A model generated the notes under the pieces. It was given only the letters and a program-made list of their open reading frames with translations. It did no database searches and was not told the origin of the DNA. This document shows, piece by piece, positions 25,051-37,230 of a stretch of 64,000 nt of DNA. The first letter of the stretch is position 1, and each line of letters starts with the position of its first letter. Made by a program: the position numbers and the translations under genes. Location: positions 475,061 through 539,060 of the forward strand of contig ML976702.1 of assembly GCA_010015655.1 (NCBI GenBank), written 5' to 3'. Source of the stretch: Bimuria novae-zelandiae CBS 107.79. Taxonomy: Eukaryota > Ascomycota > Dothideomycetes > Pleosporales > Didymosphaeriaceae.

Positions 25051-25270
25051 TACGATTACTAGGCCCCTTATAGCCGTACGATTACTGCGTCCCTTATAGC
25101 GCACGATTACTAGGCCCCTTATAGCTATACAATTACCGCGCCCCTTATAGCGCACGATTACCAGGCCCCTTATAGCTATACGATTACCGCGCCCCTTATA
25201 GCGCACGATTACCGCGCCCCTTATAGCGCACGATTACCGTGTCTCTTATAGCGCACAATTATTGCGTCTG
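25051..25270. repeat. Leader minisatellite of gag-only element, copy 1
   Basis: About nine tandem units of 23-26 bp, alternating variants of GATTACCGCGCCCCTTATAG and GATTACTAGGCCCCTTATAG. Two units make 51 bp, so the minus strand reads as a 17-residue periodic peptide. It lies just inside the 5' LTR, where the leader and packaging region would be. Confidence 0.8.
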
Positions 25271-25319
25271 CCCTACGCACACGATAGCTATAGAACTAGT
25301 AGTAACCTAAGTTGCTATT

Positions 25320-26340
25320 ATCCTTAATAAACTAGATAACTAGTTTAACTAGATCTTCCTCCATAAAGACTTCGCCAAGGATTACAAGATCTAGCTATAC
25401 GTTAATCCAGATACACCAAAGGAGAGCATACCTGACCTAGAGGCTACTAATCCTAAGCCTTAGCTCACTGACTATAAGGCTAGAGCCTCTAAGCTCTCTG
25501 ACCTATCCCCTGAGGATCGTGAGTCCTACCGATGGGAGGTTGACTAATAGAGACTTAAAGAGATTACGCAATAGAAATAGGAGAGAGCGCTAGTGTAGCT
25601 AAATACTAAGATTACTAGGTCTATTGCTACGCGTTATCTCTACCTAATTTAGGACCTACCTACTATTTATAATTAACTTGTCGCTCTTAAGAAGCAGTTC
25701 TATCTGTCTATAGCTAATTAGAGTCGCGACTTAATAGCAAGATACACTAATTTAAAGACTGCTCTACGCAATCCAAAGAAACTCGATAAATAAATAGCTA
25801 ACTAGGTACACATTACTTCCTAATGCTAATTAATTAACCTGCTAGAAACGACTGGATACAGGCCTTAGGAGGATTTCTTGATTGCCTGCCAAGCTTATCA
25901 CCCAAACTACGCTGCTACCTGCCTTGATCAGGTATACGAACATGAGATGAACGGTACCAATCCACCCAGCCTACCTACCTACGTTGAAAAGATGACAAAG
26001 TACACTCGCCGCGCTGCCTCGACTGCCGAAGTGGGTACCCTATCTACCTCCGTTGCTGAGCTTGGAATTGCGAAACCTTGCATTTGTGGGCTATTACATA
26101 CTTTGCACGATTGCTACATACTTAATCTAAATTATCTAAGTTGACTAAAAGACTAGACGCCACCACCTATTAGAGTTCGCAAGGTTAAATAAGCTTAAAA
26201 GGACTTAAAGGTTATAAAGCGCATTAATAACGCCTTAAAGAGTTCTTATTAAACTATTTAGATAGATAATAGCCTACTACCCTACAGCCAAACGTCGCTT
26301 GTGATTAATCTTATAGATAAGGGTCAGTCATCACTAACTG
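25320..26340 (+). pseudogene. Gag-like frame of LTR element, copy 1
   Basis: Reading through stop codons that sit where CAA or CAG is expected, the frame encodes a gag-like protein with SDLSPEDRESYRWEV and, in the part still open (25878-26144), YHPNYAATCLDQVYEHEMNG and a zinc-knuckle-like C-x-C-G-x4-H-x3-D-C. This layout is that of copia-type Gag. Copy 2 has the same frame. Limits are approximate. Confidence 0.65.
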
Positions 26341-26366
26341 GCTAACTTGGTAATAACTAGGGGGTG

Positions 26367-26556
26367 TATTACGGTTTAGAGTCTCCCTTTCCCCACTTGC
26401 AGTGGCGTCTCACCTGTGTTGAGATGCGACTACCTATCCTACACTAGCGCTGTTTACAGCCACTTATGTATACCTACTGTTTGTAGCTTCACCCAATACA
26501 ACAACAAGTACAATTCTCAATTTCTTCCTTATGCGTATGGATCACTAGCTCTCACA
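26367..26556 (+). repeat. 3' LTR of gag-only element, copy 1
   Basis: 190 bp. Its first bases read TATTACGG, two transitions away from the TGTCACGG of the 5' LTR, as expected from RIP. It ends TCTCACA next to the GATAC duplication. Confidence 0.85.
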
Positions 26557-28494
26557 GATACTCAAGTATCACTTTCAGAATGCATGCGTCCCCGTATCGA
26601 ATAGCGCTTAGTAAGGGGTTGGCAATATCCAACCTTAATCGTGTTTCACTTAGTAGAATTAGAACAATCTCCACATTGTGCGAGCTAATTGGAAAGGTCA
26701 GAGCCGTGTTGTCGTCCTTGTTCGCGATGTTGGGGTTCACTTGGTAATCATGCAACAGTAGCTGGACTGTGCTCTTTTTTCCAGACCATACGGCAAATAT
26801 TGGAGTATATCCATCCATTGTCTGCGAATCGGGTGATTGCCTCTTTCAATCAACGAGCTCATTATATCATCGAGGCCGTATCTAGCCGCCAGATGTACAC
26901 CGGTTATTCTGGAATCCTTGGACCATAGGCGCCCGGAATCTTCGGATTCTTTAGACCTTTGGTAACAGAAAGTGATTTGGGTCTCACGATTGAGAAATTC
27001 GAAGCACCGTTCGGGTATGTGCCCGGCATAACACGCGTGTATATGCCAATAATTGCAGGCATAGTAGTAGAAAGGATATTCTTGCCTCAACGTATCATAA
27101 GAGGGATCGCCCAGAAAATGAGGAAACGCCAGGTACGTTGTGCGTAGCTCCAATAGCTGGCCATGTGCGTGTGGAAAAATCTTGCGGCGTTCGAAACATT
27201 CTTGAGCAGTGAAATGCACTAGTTTCACCGTCCTCGTAGAGCGGTCGATAGCCACCAAGCCAGCGCACAAGGAGTCCAGATCTTTTTCAAGAGGGCAAGA
27301 TTCCGGCTGAACGTCGTATCTTCTGGCTCAACTGCAAGCACTTGAAGCATCTCCTCCACTGGCAGTGCTCTTTAGGCATGTATAATCCACCTAAGAATGG
27401 AGTTGGCGAGATCTCGATTTGATTCTGGTTCTGCTGCAATGCGTACTAAGACCTGGTCGTAGATCTCGTCGAGGCCTTCCGCACCTTTCGGAAGATTGTC
27501 AAGTGCACTTGTAATGGCCCTTAAGCAAGGCTTTCCGCGCAGTGCACCCATGTGTAATCGAGCGATAAGAAACCTAAGCTCAGGGATCAGTTACTAGACC
27601 CCGTCGGGCATTCCAGTGAACTCACATTCCATCTGTGGCTTCTAAGATCCGTGATTTGACCAAGCACTGAATGTCAGGGTGTTTCTCAATTGTCCCGCAT
27701 AGCAGCTCGTCCATGCGGCTATCGAGGTACAGTTCGATGTCTTCCTTACTTGCGCGTATCTCTTTCAACAGACAATCTGGAAACTGAGATCTGATGTCAA
27801 GCATGTCCCGCGATGTTGCTAGAATGTTGAGTGAACCGGCACATGCAATCTGTAGTTGGAGTATCATCTTCACAAAACCCTTGAAACTGGTCGAGTCCGG
27901 GCCATAATATTCGTCCAAGGCGTCCAGGACTAAATACGTTCTCGAATACAAGTTTGAGGCGGCGGTGAAGGCCTTCTCAATGTACTGTAATGATGGTTTT
28001 ATCTTCTTCTCATCGTGCAACGCACGGATATCATCGGGTAGTACTTCCTTAGTATCAAGTAGTTGCCTCACTATTGAACCTAGCACCACTTCATGGGTGT
28101 GTTACTTGTAACTCTGGTAGTCGAAGTAGAAGTACGCAACCCCAATTGTAGGATTCTGGTGGCGTTGCTGCTGGAGATGATAGACTATGATGGCTGAAAT
28201 GATAGTCTTACCGCTACCAGGAGCTCCCGTACATATGAGGGTTCTCTTGGATTCAGTGCACCAGGTCTCGAACTCCGGCGAGTCCAGGAGCTATTTGCTC
28301 GTACCGGCTTGCCGTTTGACGATGGTTTCTTCGTGTTGCGAAACGTAATCGAATCTCGAAATCCAATCGATAAACATGCGTCGTTCCTCCTGTTTCTGAT
28401 GTTCTTTTGCTTGCAGGTTCAACTGTTCCACTCCATTCTTCACCTCGAAAGTTGTGTTGCTAGGGTACATCAGTCACTGCGAGTAAAAAGTAAG
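26557..28494 (-). pseudogene. NLR pseudogene fragment 3: NACHT domain and first ankyrin part
   Basis: Starts at 28459 after the LINE-bearing intron. Encodes the pre-NACHT motif (RMFIDWISRFDY), Walker A near 28230-28206, Walker B near 27940-27908 and LNILATSRD (sensor region). A 52-nt intron (27625-27574) joins in phase. Then the post-NACHT segment (CAGLVAIDRSTRTVKLVHFTA) and the first ankyrin repeats (AARYGLDDIMSSLIERG; GYTPIFAVW). TAG at 28293-28291 replaces an expected Trp codon, TAA at 28104-28102 and at 27374-27372 replace probable CAA. One-base frameshifts lie near 27290 and 26838. It is cut at 26561-26557 by the LTR element. Confidence 0.82.
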
Positions 28495-29258
28495 TACACA
28501 CCTTCACCAACTTCTGAATTATAAGAACCTGTTAAAATCTGTATATTTTTTATTAGATTCAATCTTAAAATTACCTAAAACCTATCTCTAAGCTATCCTC
28601 TGCCCCTACAGTGCCTGTAGCTGGTAAATGATAGCATGGAGACGCCTGCGAGACTCCCCCTAGAAGCCTCTATAGCAACCCGCCCCGCCGACCTAGAGTT
28701 AGCGAGGCACCTTAATATAAGCCACCCCTTAAGGAGATAGCCGTAATAGTATGTAGTAGTAGTACTACGTCTTAACTTAGGTGGAGGAGTGCAGACCAGA
28801 AACGCGCTAGCTACTACTATAGTAACTAAAGCCCTAACAACCTACATTACAGCCGCCAAACAAGCTGCCGCCACCTAGGAGGCCATGATCTACACCCTAG
28901 CACAGGCTGTAGACAGCTGCCTTAATACCTATAAGCTCCCTAAAGAGCAGGCAGTCGCTAACGCCCTCCGCTAGCGCGTTATATAGGTCCTAAAAAACTC
29001 TATTTTAGCGCCAAGCCTCTTGCGTATAGACCGTACTAAGAATATTAATACTAACGCTAGCACTAGTGCTAGCGATAGTAGCCATAATTATAGTAGGGCT
29101 ACGGGGCTAAGAATATAGGCAAACGTAGCTACCAGCGCGAACCCCTTAAGCACAGGGTACACTACCTCTAGTAGTAACTAGAGTAGCACTAGGGCCACTG
29201 CTAATAGACACACCCGCCGCAGTTAAAGCGACACTAAGGACCCAAGGATCCTTATCAC

Positions 29259-32200
29259 CACAGTTATTAATAATTAAATATACTTGCAAATCTAATCTTT
29301 CCGTTAGTTAAATCTTTAAATTAAGTAAACCAAGTCCGCCTATATAATTTACCAAGCAAATCTAAGTCTCTAGATAGATTTAATTTAAAGATTTAAAGGA
29401 TTTATTTGGCTCGGATAAGTAGCTATAAGGGGTGTAGTACTCTAGCTTAAGAGGTGTTATAATTAGCTTAACCTGCTAGCTTTAACGCCTAGTTTAACGT
29501 AAAACTTAGTAATTACAGCTTGCTTTTAGCTTTATTATTTAACGCGTTAGCTATTATTACCTTACTTTTAGTATATTTACGCCTGTTATAGTTAGCTTAA
29601 CGCGTACTTTTTAGAGCTTTTACTTACCTATCACTGCTTCTATAGCCTATCATGCCACCTAAACGCGTTATTAATAAGCTAATACTTACTAAAGAAGCTA
29701 GCAGCGGACGCTAAAAGCGCGCTTATAAGCCTACCTAACGCGCTATAAAGGGGGATAAACTGCCTAAGCTGCCTACAGGCACCGCTAGCTAGCTAATTAA
29801 GCTACCTAAAACGCAGTAAGTTACGCTATTACTACTATTATTACTGTTATCCTAAGCTACTAAGCTAGTTGCCACTGCCTCGGAGGCTACTAATAAGCTT
29901 CTTAGCCGGGTTATAGGCGCGCCTGAGCGGCCGTAGGAGCTTATAGTAATAGAATCGCAGGCGCCAGCAGCGCCGGAGGAGGTATCAGAGGTAGCCATAG
30001 TAGCTACGACAAAGGAGGATAACGATAAAGATATAGACAAGTTTAACAAGCGCTTTATAGATAACTTTAACAGTATTAACTAGAGTAAACTTAAGCGATT
30101 TTATAAGCCGTCGCGCATACTTATAGGTAAAAAAAGCTAGATTTTTAAGCACGGATATCGCGTCGCCCTAAAGCAGTAGGCTAGTGTTAGCGATCTTAAG
30201 CCTAAACGTACCTTTTTTATATACTATTAGTGCTACTAACACACCTTAACTAGTAGTATTATCGAGGTTACAGCTGCCACGAGCTCAGCGGCGAAGCACC
30301 TAGGGATTCGACGGTTAGGTCACCGCTTAACAAAGCATAGTAAGGTGCCAGTGGCGCTGCCTGGCGGGTAAAAGTTAATTATAGAGGCTATAAGAGCTAG
30401 TGTTAAAGTTAGTTAAAAAGTGGCTAATAAGCTAGGTAATTTTAACGTATAAGGCTTTCGGCTCGCTACTATAATATAGCTTATTAAAAATAATTACCCG
30501 CTGCGCGAGTTTAAAACTCTAAGCTTTTAAAAAATACTATAGTTTGCTAACCTAGTAGTAAAGGCAGCGCTTTAGTTAAGCTACGCTAGCGTCGCGAGGT
30601 TCGTAATATATCTCTATTAACACGTTAAGCCTATTATAATTACTAAGCTGTCTACCGCAGTAAGTAAAATATACATAACGTTTAATAGCTAGATAACTAA
30701 AGGTAGTAAACGTAGCTTCTTTAGTGTTATTGCGCACTACGCTAACACTAATAGGAGAATTATAGACTTGCCTATTACGCTGTTAGAGCTCGCTAGTGTG
30801 CATAGCGGTGAGCGTATTAGTAAGAGTATCGCTGTGGTGCTCGCGACGTTTAGTATAACGCCGTAGAAGTTAGGTTACTTTATGTTAGATAACGCTGCAA
30901 ATAATAATACTACAGTTAAGTACTTAGCTCGTAGGTACGGCTTTATTGCCAGCCACCACCGCCTCCATTGTGGCCCCCATACTCTTAACTTAGTCGGCTA
31001 AACTATTATATTTAGGAAGGATAAAAACGCGTACGATAACAACCTAGCGCATAAAAAGGATAAAGAGCGCTTTATATAAGAGTAGAGGAAAATAAGACCT
31101 TTTAGCGCGTTTTTAGATATCACAAACTACATTAGTACGCTAAAATAATACTCTAACTTTGCCTAATTTCAACGCCTTGCGCAGGCTAATAATCCTACTA
31201 ATAATAATAGCTCGCTATTAGCTATAGTTAAAGCCTGCGTTACTCGCTAGAATAGTTACTGCGTAGCTTTTAAGCGTGGCTTGCTTCTCTAACGACCTAT
31301 CACTGCCTACGTCTAGCACTACATTAGTTTAATAGTTACCGCTAACTATACTACGCGCCAAAACAGTAATAAACTCCTGCCTTCGCCGGCTTAGATGCGA
31401 TCAGACGGGCTATTAGTAATAGACTAGGTAGTAATAACTAAGTACGTAAATATTTTAAGGCTGCTTAAAGTTACTACTAAGCGGCTTAAAGGTCGTAGTA
31501 AGAAGTAATATAAGCTTAACAGTCGCTTTAGCGCACTCTATAAGGTTATCCCTACCTTTAAATAGTTAATTACTAGCTTTAAAGAGCGCTTAGTTACCTA
31601 TAATAACGTTAACTTTAAGCAGGATAAGGCGTTAGAGGACTATATAGCTATTAACCTACGCGCCGCTGTTACAAAACTTAAGCACTACTACGCTAAACTA
31701 AGTAATTCTCTAGCTTACTACGCTACTATTATTCTGCACCCGCGCTATTATAACTACTATAAAGTCTTATAGCAAGCTAAGCCAGCTTAATTACTACAAG
31801 CCGACGCAGGTTTTTAGCGACTTTAGCGCCTCTATAGCTAGCGGCAAGCACCCCGGCTGCCACCTAAGCCTATTAGCTAAATAACTAACGCAATAGACGA
31901 CGCGATTAACGCTATAATTAAATAAGAGAGTAATAATAAAGTAAGCTCTATTAATAAGTACAAGCGCTAGCGCACCTTAAAGCCGCGATAGAGCCGCGCG
32001 GAGTATAATACTTAAGGCAACCTAGTTAGGTACTAGCTTAACCTGCGTAATAAGTACCTATTATTAGCGTAGCTAGCGCTTAATATAATAATAATTCCTG
32101 CCTTAAGCTGCGAATGTAAGCAACTTTTTAGCGAGCTTAGCAACCTATTACAACCTAAACGTTGTTAAATTAGCTTATAGTTACTAGCTACTCTACAGGG

Positions 32201-32499
32201 TGTACGGAGGTGGATAGGGGCAGGTTTTCTTAGGGTTAACGATGATATTAATAAAAGTATAGTTATTAACTCCGAGCTTAATAGTCAGTACGGTATATCT
32301 CAGTGGGACGAGTCTGCTAAGTAATTAATATATAGAAGCGTCTAAACTAGATTTAGCTAGCAAAAAATTTGTAAATCCTTTAAATAAATCTACTTAAAAA
32401 CCTTATTAAATTAATTAAACAAATCTAGGGGTCGCCTATAACCAAATCAACTCCAAATCCAAGCTTAGATTTGACTTAATTTGTTTGTTAATAACTGTG
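29259..32499 (+). mobile_element. hAT DNA transposon 2, nested in the LINE
   Basis: 3241 bp with terminal inverted repeats beginning CACAGTTATTAA at both ends. The 8-bp target duplication is CTTATCAC on the left (29251-29258) and CTTATTAC on the right (32500-32507), differing by one C-to-T change. Size and 8-bp duplication fit the hAT superfamily. Excision with one copy restores the LINE ORF1 frame. Confidence 0.85.
29650..32330 (+). pseudogene. hAT transposase relic (element 2)
   Basis: Read through RIP-type stops, the frame has the hAT core FMLDNAANNNTTVKYLARRYG, then HTLNLVGQTIIFRKDKNAY and the C-terminal dimerisation motif PALSCECKQLFSELSNLL with RRWIGAGFL. This resembles fungal Restless/Tfo1-type transposases. 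At least twenty stops interrupt it, most where CAA, CAG or TGG is expected. Limits approximate. Confidence 0.78.
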
Positions 32500-35400
32500 C
32501 TTATTACGGTGTCTGCGCCGGAGTGGCTCTCACAGAGCTTACTATTTGCAATTAGAAAGGCCATTTGCGACACGCTAGGCCTTAACCTTAGCGCCATACC
32601 TGGCGCCTTAAAGACCAGGACAGGATGGGCCATCACCCCCGCTAATAATAAGACAAGAGACAGCCTCATAGAACAGGGAAAGAAAGATTTAATAATAAGC
32701 ACTATAGGAGGCAGCATAGCTAAGCTGCTATAAAAATAGTTTAACTATACTATACCTAACGTCCCTAGCGCGTACCGATCCTTGCTAGGCCTAGAAGTGC
32801 CAGTTATACACGACATAATAGAGGATAAGGCAGCCATACAGACAGGCTTACTACCTATTAACTATAGATAGTCAAGGCATGGCGCTAATAAAGACAGAAC
32901 TATCACCTAGATTATCTTCTTTATAAAGAAAGTGCGATAATTTAGGCTCCTAGGCAATAGTAGCGCCTTAAGGGAGATTACTAAGACCCTAGCTATATAA
33001 CGACACGACCTAGGCTACTAGAGCTACTATAACCCACTAAAATGCGTGCGCCTCCCCCGCTGTAATAACTATAATAAGAAACAAAAGGACCACACAGGCC
33101 CCCTAGGCTTAGGATATACCTATCTAGTGCAGTGCGCTAACTATTTTAGCCTATATTAGGTAGGGTATATTAACTACCTAGTAGCGCCACGCTAAGTTAA
33201 CAAGCAGGTTATTAGGCTAATAAGGAGGAAGATAGGCACATACCACCGTGCTAGTTATTAGGCCTATAAGTACCCTAACCGCCTGTCCCTAGGTACTAAA
33301 ATAGAGGCAGCAACTGCGACAGCCTAGGATAGCTTACTAGAGCTCCGTGATGGCCTATATAGTGCCCCCGCTGCCCCTAGCTTACATCTAGCAGGCGCAA
33401 TAACAACGCTAGTAAATGCTAATAAGCGACGTAACCCAGGACTAAAGGCGTTAACAGGGCCCTCTACCCGCCTATAACGCTCCACTTATATCCCTAGGAA
33501 CCTAAATCTAGTAGCAATATCGGCGCGCAGCGTTACGCCACCTTAAGATTATATAGCTTTATCCTTATTAGAGAGAGACATAAGCATGAGTAACAAGAAT
33601 AATCTCTTATATTAAGTATACTTTTATAAAGATAAAGGACTCCCCTTAGGGAGCGTGATATATAGGTTAGCTAGATAAATGTAGGGCGAAGCTTGCCTAG
33701 CTATATTGCGGCCCTAGAGCTCGCTTTTTAAGAAGGTATCGACGTAGTATGTATACAAGAGCTAGCTACGTGGCCTAGCACTCGCACCTTAAACCACCTA
33801 AGCTACTAGCTACACCTACTTATTAATAGCTAGGACGACCCCTAGCATAGGGAGACATAGAGACCTAGAGTTCTTATCTACACGCTAAAAGGCGCATAGC
33901 TTTATATTACGACCATAGCGCCCCTGTAGGATAGGGACAGACAATAGATTTAGGTTAACAGGGTCTCTATCCTTAATATCTATAGGCAGCCTCAGACCAC
34001 ACCAGTCCTAAAGTATATTATAGGCCTTACCCCCCTAGTAAGATGCCTAGTAGGGGGAGACTTTAACACTAAGCACGATATATTTAAGCCTAGTATTACT
34101 ACCTTGTAAGGCGGCGCCGAGCTTACGCGCTAGGCTATAGATAGCGGTATAGACTATATTAGAAAACCTAGTAGAGCCACCTATAAAGCTGGCTATGTCC
34201 TAGACCTTAGCTTCTCTAATATTACCTTTACTAAGACGGAGGTGCGCGACGACCTGCACTATGGCTCTAATTACGCTACCCTAGTTATAACACTACCAGG
34301 CAGAGGCACACTAAGCCGCGAATAATATCGCCTTAGGCTTCCTAGAAAGAAGCTTCTTCCCTTTACCTAACTAGTCGTAATAGGTATGCTATAGCTGCCC
34401 TTAATAGTAGTAGCTTTTAACCTATGCTAGGTAGAAAAGTGCGCTATAGCGTTAACCTTATTACTCTAAGATGCTCTACGCAAAACCAGCTACCTAAAGA
34501 GGGATAATAGAAAGGTAGCACTTTAGTAAATAGATAAGTGCGCTAACGCCAGGCGCCTGCACCTTAAGTCTAGATAGGGCTATATAGGCACCTAGACCCC
34601 AGAGACTTGCAGCTTCCTAACTATAGTAAGAAAGGCTAAGAGACAATACTAGCAACATACTATTAATAGCGTAAAGGAGGACTCTAACCTCTTTTAAATT
34701 ATAGGCTAGTATAAGCTTAAGCTAATAAGACTAGACCTGCCGCTAGCCTATAAGGGGCGCTATATTACGGACCCGTAGGAGAAAGCTAAGACGCTTAGAC
34801 AAGCGATACTCTACTATTTTAATAATAGTAATAACCTACCAGAGGCTCTAGCACCTAACGTTTAAGGATTATAGGGTTATTACGCCCTCCCCTAGGACCT
34901 ATACCTTTCCCCTAAAGAGGTTAAGCGTAATATAATAGGGGTCTTAAGCACCTTACCTAGCATAGATAGGATTACTATCTACATGCTTACCGCATGCTAG
35001 CACTATATTTAAACGTATCTTATTAGCCTATACTAGCGCTATCTAGCCCTTAGCTACTTCCCCTACGCGTGGAGGGTCGCAGAGGTTATTATAATACCTA
35101 AGATAGGCAAAAAGGACAAATCCTCCCCTAGATTATAGAGACCTATTACCCAGCTATCCTGCCTAGGCAAGGGCCTAGAGAGAATCTTAGTAAGGAGGTT
35201 TGTTAGCACTGCTATGGCACATGGCATACTAAGCCCCTAACACGGGGGGGCTCTTCCTAAGAGATTAGCTATGGACCTAGTAGCCGCCTTTATATATGAC
35301 GTGGAGGACGCCTTCTCCAACGGCTAGCACGTTACTATAGTTACTATAGACGTCTAAGACGCCTTCGACGCACTTCTTAGAAATTAACTTCTATATAGAA

Positions 35401-35713
35401 TAAAGGCCTAAGGATAGCATAATAGCGCCCTCCTAATCGTAAAAAACTTCCTCTAGGACCGCCGCGTCCAAGTGCGATTAGGAGAAGCCACTATAGCGCC
35501 CTACCTAGTATAGTGCGGGACGCCGCAGGGCTCACCACTATTACTAGTGCTATACACACTTTATCTGGCAGAGCTACTTTAGCAAGACCTTGCCAGGCGC
35601 TTTGGGTACGCAGACGATATCTGCCTCTATAGGCGATCCTACTCGCTAGACTAGAACGTAGAAATGCTAGCAGAAGACATAGGCGCCATAAATTCCTGGG
35701 GAGACGCTAATTA

Positions 35714-35903
35714 TGTCACGGTTTAGAGTCTCCCTTTCTCCACTTGCAGTGGCGCCTCACCTGTGTTAAGATGCGACTACCCATCCTACACTAGCGCTGT
35801 TTATAGCCACTTATGTATACCTACTGTTCGTAGCTTTACCTAATATAATAATAAGTATAATTCTTAATTTCTTCCTTATGCGTATAGATTACTAGCTTTT
35901 ATA
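35714..35903 (+). repeat. 5' LTR of gag-only element, copy 2
   Basis: 190 bp starting TGTCACGG and ending TTTTATA, a RIP-altered form of TCTCACA. Confidence 0.85.
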
Positions 35904-35940
35904 ATTATGAGCCCGGATGCATCTTTGCTATACTCGTTGT

Positions 35941-36131
35941 ATAATTACTAGGCCCCTTATAGCTATACGATTACTGCGTCCCTTATAGCGCACGATTACT
36001 AGGCCCCTTATAGCTATACGATTACCGCGCCCCTTATAGCGCACGATTACCAGGCCCCTTATAGCTATATAATTACTACGCCCCTTATAGCGCACGATTA
36101 CCGCGTCCCTTATAGCGCACGATTGTTGCGT
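35941..36131. repeat. Leader minisatellite of gag-only element, copy 2
   Basis: About eight tandem 23-26 bp units of the same GATTACCGCGCCCCTTATAG type as in copy 1, one or two units shorter, which explains most of the length difference between the two elements. Confidence 0.78.
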
Positions 36132-36209
36132 CTGCCCTACACACACGATAGCTATAGAACTAGTAGTAACCTAAGTTGCTATTATTCTTAATAAACTAGA
36201 TAACTAGTT

Positions 36210-37200
36210 TAACTAGATCTTCCTCTGCAAAGACTTCGCCAAGGATTATAAGATCTAGCTATACGTTAATCTAGATACACTAAAGGAGAGTATACCTAAC
36301 CTAGAGGCTGCTAATCCTAAGCCTTAGCTTACTAACTATAAGGCCAGAGCCTCTAAGCTCTCTGACCTATCCCCTAAGGATCGTGAGTCCTACCGATGGG
36401 AGGTTAACTAATAGAGACTCGAAGAGATTACGCAATAGAAACAGGAAAGAGCGCTAGTATAGCTAAATACTAAGATTACTAGGTCTATTGCTACGCGTTA
36501 TCTCTACCTAATTTAGAACCTACTTACTATTTATAATCGACTTGTTGCTCTTAAGAAGCAGTTTTATCTGTCTATAGCTAATTAGAGTCGCGACTTAATA
36601 ATAAAATACACTAATCTAAAGACTGCTCCACGCAATCTAAAGAAACTTAACGAATAAATAGCTAACTAGGTACATATTACTTCCTAATACTAATTAATTA
36701 ACCTGCCAGAAACAACTAGATATAGGCCTTAGGAGGATTTCTTGATTGCCTGCCAAGCTTATTACTCGAACTACGCTGCTACCTGCCTTGATTAGGTATA
36801 CGAACATGAGATGAACGGTACCGATCCACCTAGCCTATATACCTACGTCGAAAAGATGACAAAGTACACTCGCCGCGCTGCCCCGAATGCTGAAGTGGGT
36901 ACCCTATCTACCTCCGTTGCTGAGCTTGGAATTGCGAAACCTTACATTTATAGGCTATTACATGCTCTGCACGATTGCTACATACTTAATCTAAATTATT
37001 TAAGTTAACTAAAAGACTAGACGCTACCACCTATTAGAGTTCGTAAAGTTAAATAAGCTTAAAAGGACCTAAAGGTTGTAAAGCGTATTAATAACGCCTT
37101 AAAGAGTTCTTATTAAACTATTTAAATAGATAATAGCCTACTACCTTATAGCTAGACGTCGCTTATAATTAATCTTATAAATAAGGGTCAGTCATCACCA
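36210..37200 (+). pseudogene. Gag-like frame of LTR element, copy 2
   Basis: Collinear with the gag frame of copy 1. The part still open (36811-37008) has MNGTDPPSLYTYVEKMTKYT and ends in the same zinc-knuckle region, in which some cysteines have been replaced by tyrosine (TGC to TAC/TAT, G-to-A). Limits approximate. Confidence 0.62.
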
Positions 37201-37230
37201 ACTCGCTGACTTAGTGACAACTAGGGGGTG

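Larger units (their letters stand above)
24825..26556 (+). mobile_element. Gag-only LTR retroelement, copy 1
   Basis: 1732-bp element with 190-bp LTRs (24825-25014 and 26367-26556) starting TGTCACGG and ending TCTCACA; the copies differ mainly by C/T and G/A changes. It is flanked by the 5-bp target duplication GATAC (24820-24824 and 26557-26561). A purine-rich tract (CTAGGGGGTG) precedes the 3' LTR. The inside holds a leader minisatellite and one gag-like frame and no protease, integrase or reverse transcriptase, so it is a non-autonomous element. A second copy lies at 35714. It interrupts the ankyrin region of the NLR pseudogene. Confidence 0.88.
28620..33600 (+). pseudogene. LINE ORF1 relic, interrupted by hAT element 2
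   Basis: Gag-like ORF1 of the LINE in two pieces around the hAT insertion (29259-32499). Joining at one target-duplication copy gives KDPRILITVSAPEWLS in one frame, then a segment with RKAICDTLGLNL and TRTGWAITP, typical of LINE ORF1 RNA-binding regions, and a cysteine-containing part (CVRLPRCNNYNKKQKDH) that may be the remains of zinc knuckles. Several in-frame TAG/TAA codons. Limits approximate. Confidence 0.65.

Noticed and set aside
25003..25206. Periodic 67-codon minus-strand frame
   Set aside because: It is only the translation of the minisatellite in the LTR element leader; not a gene.
25051..25270. CRISPR-like appearance of regularly spaced repeats
   Set aside because: Units are directly tandem with no unique spacers, in a eukaryotic retroelement with LTRs and target duplication.
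32485..32733. 82-codon plus-strand open frame as a separate gene
   Set aside because: It is part of LINE ORF1 just right of the hAT 2 insertion; its first codons lie in the hAT end and target duplication.
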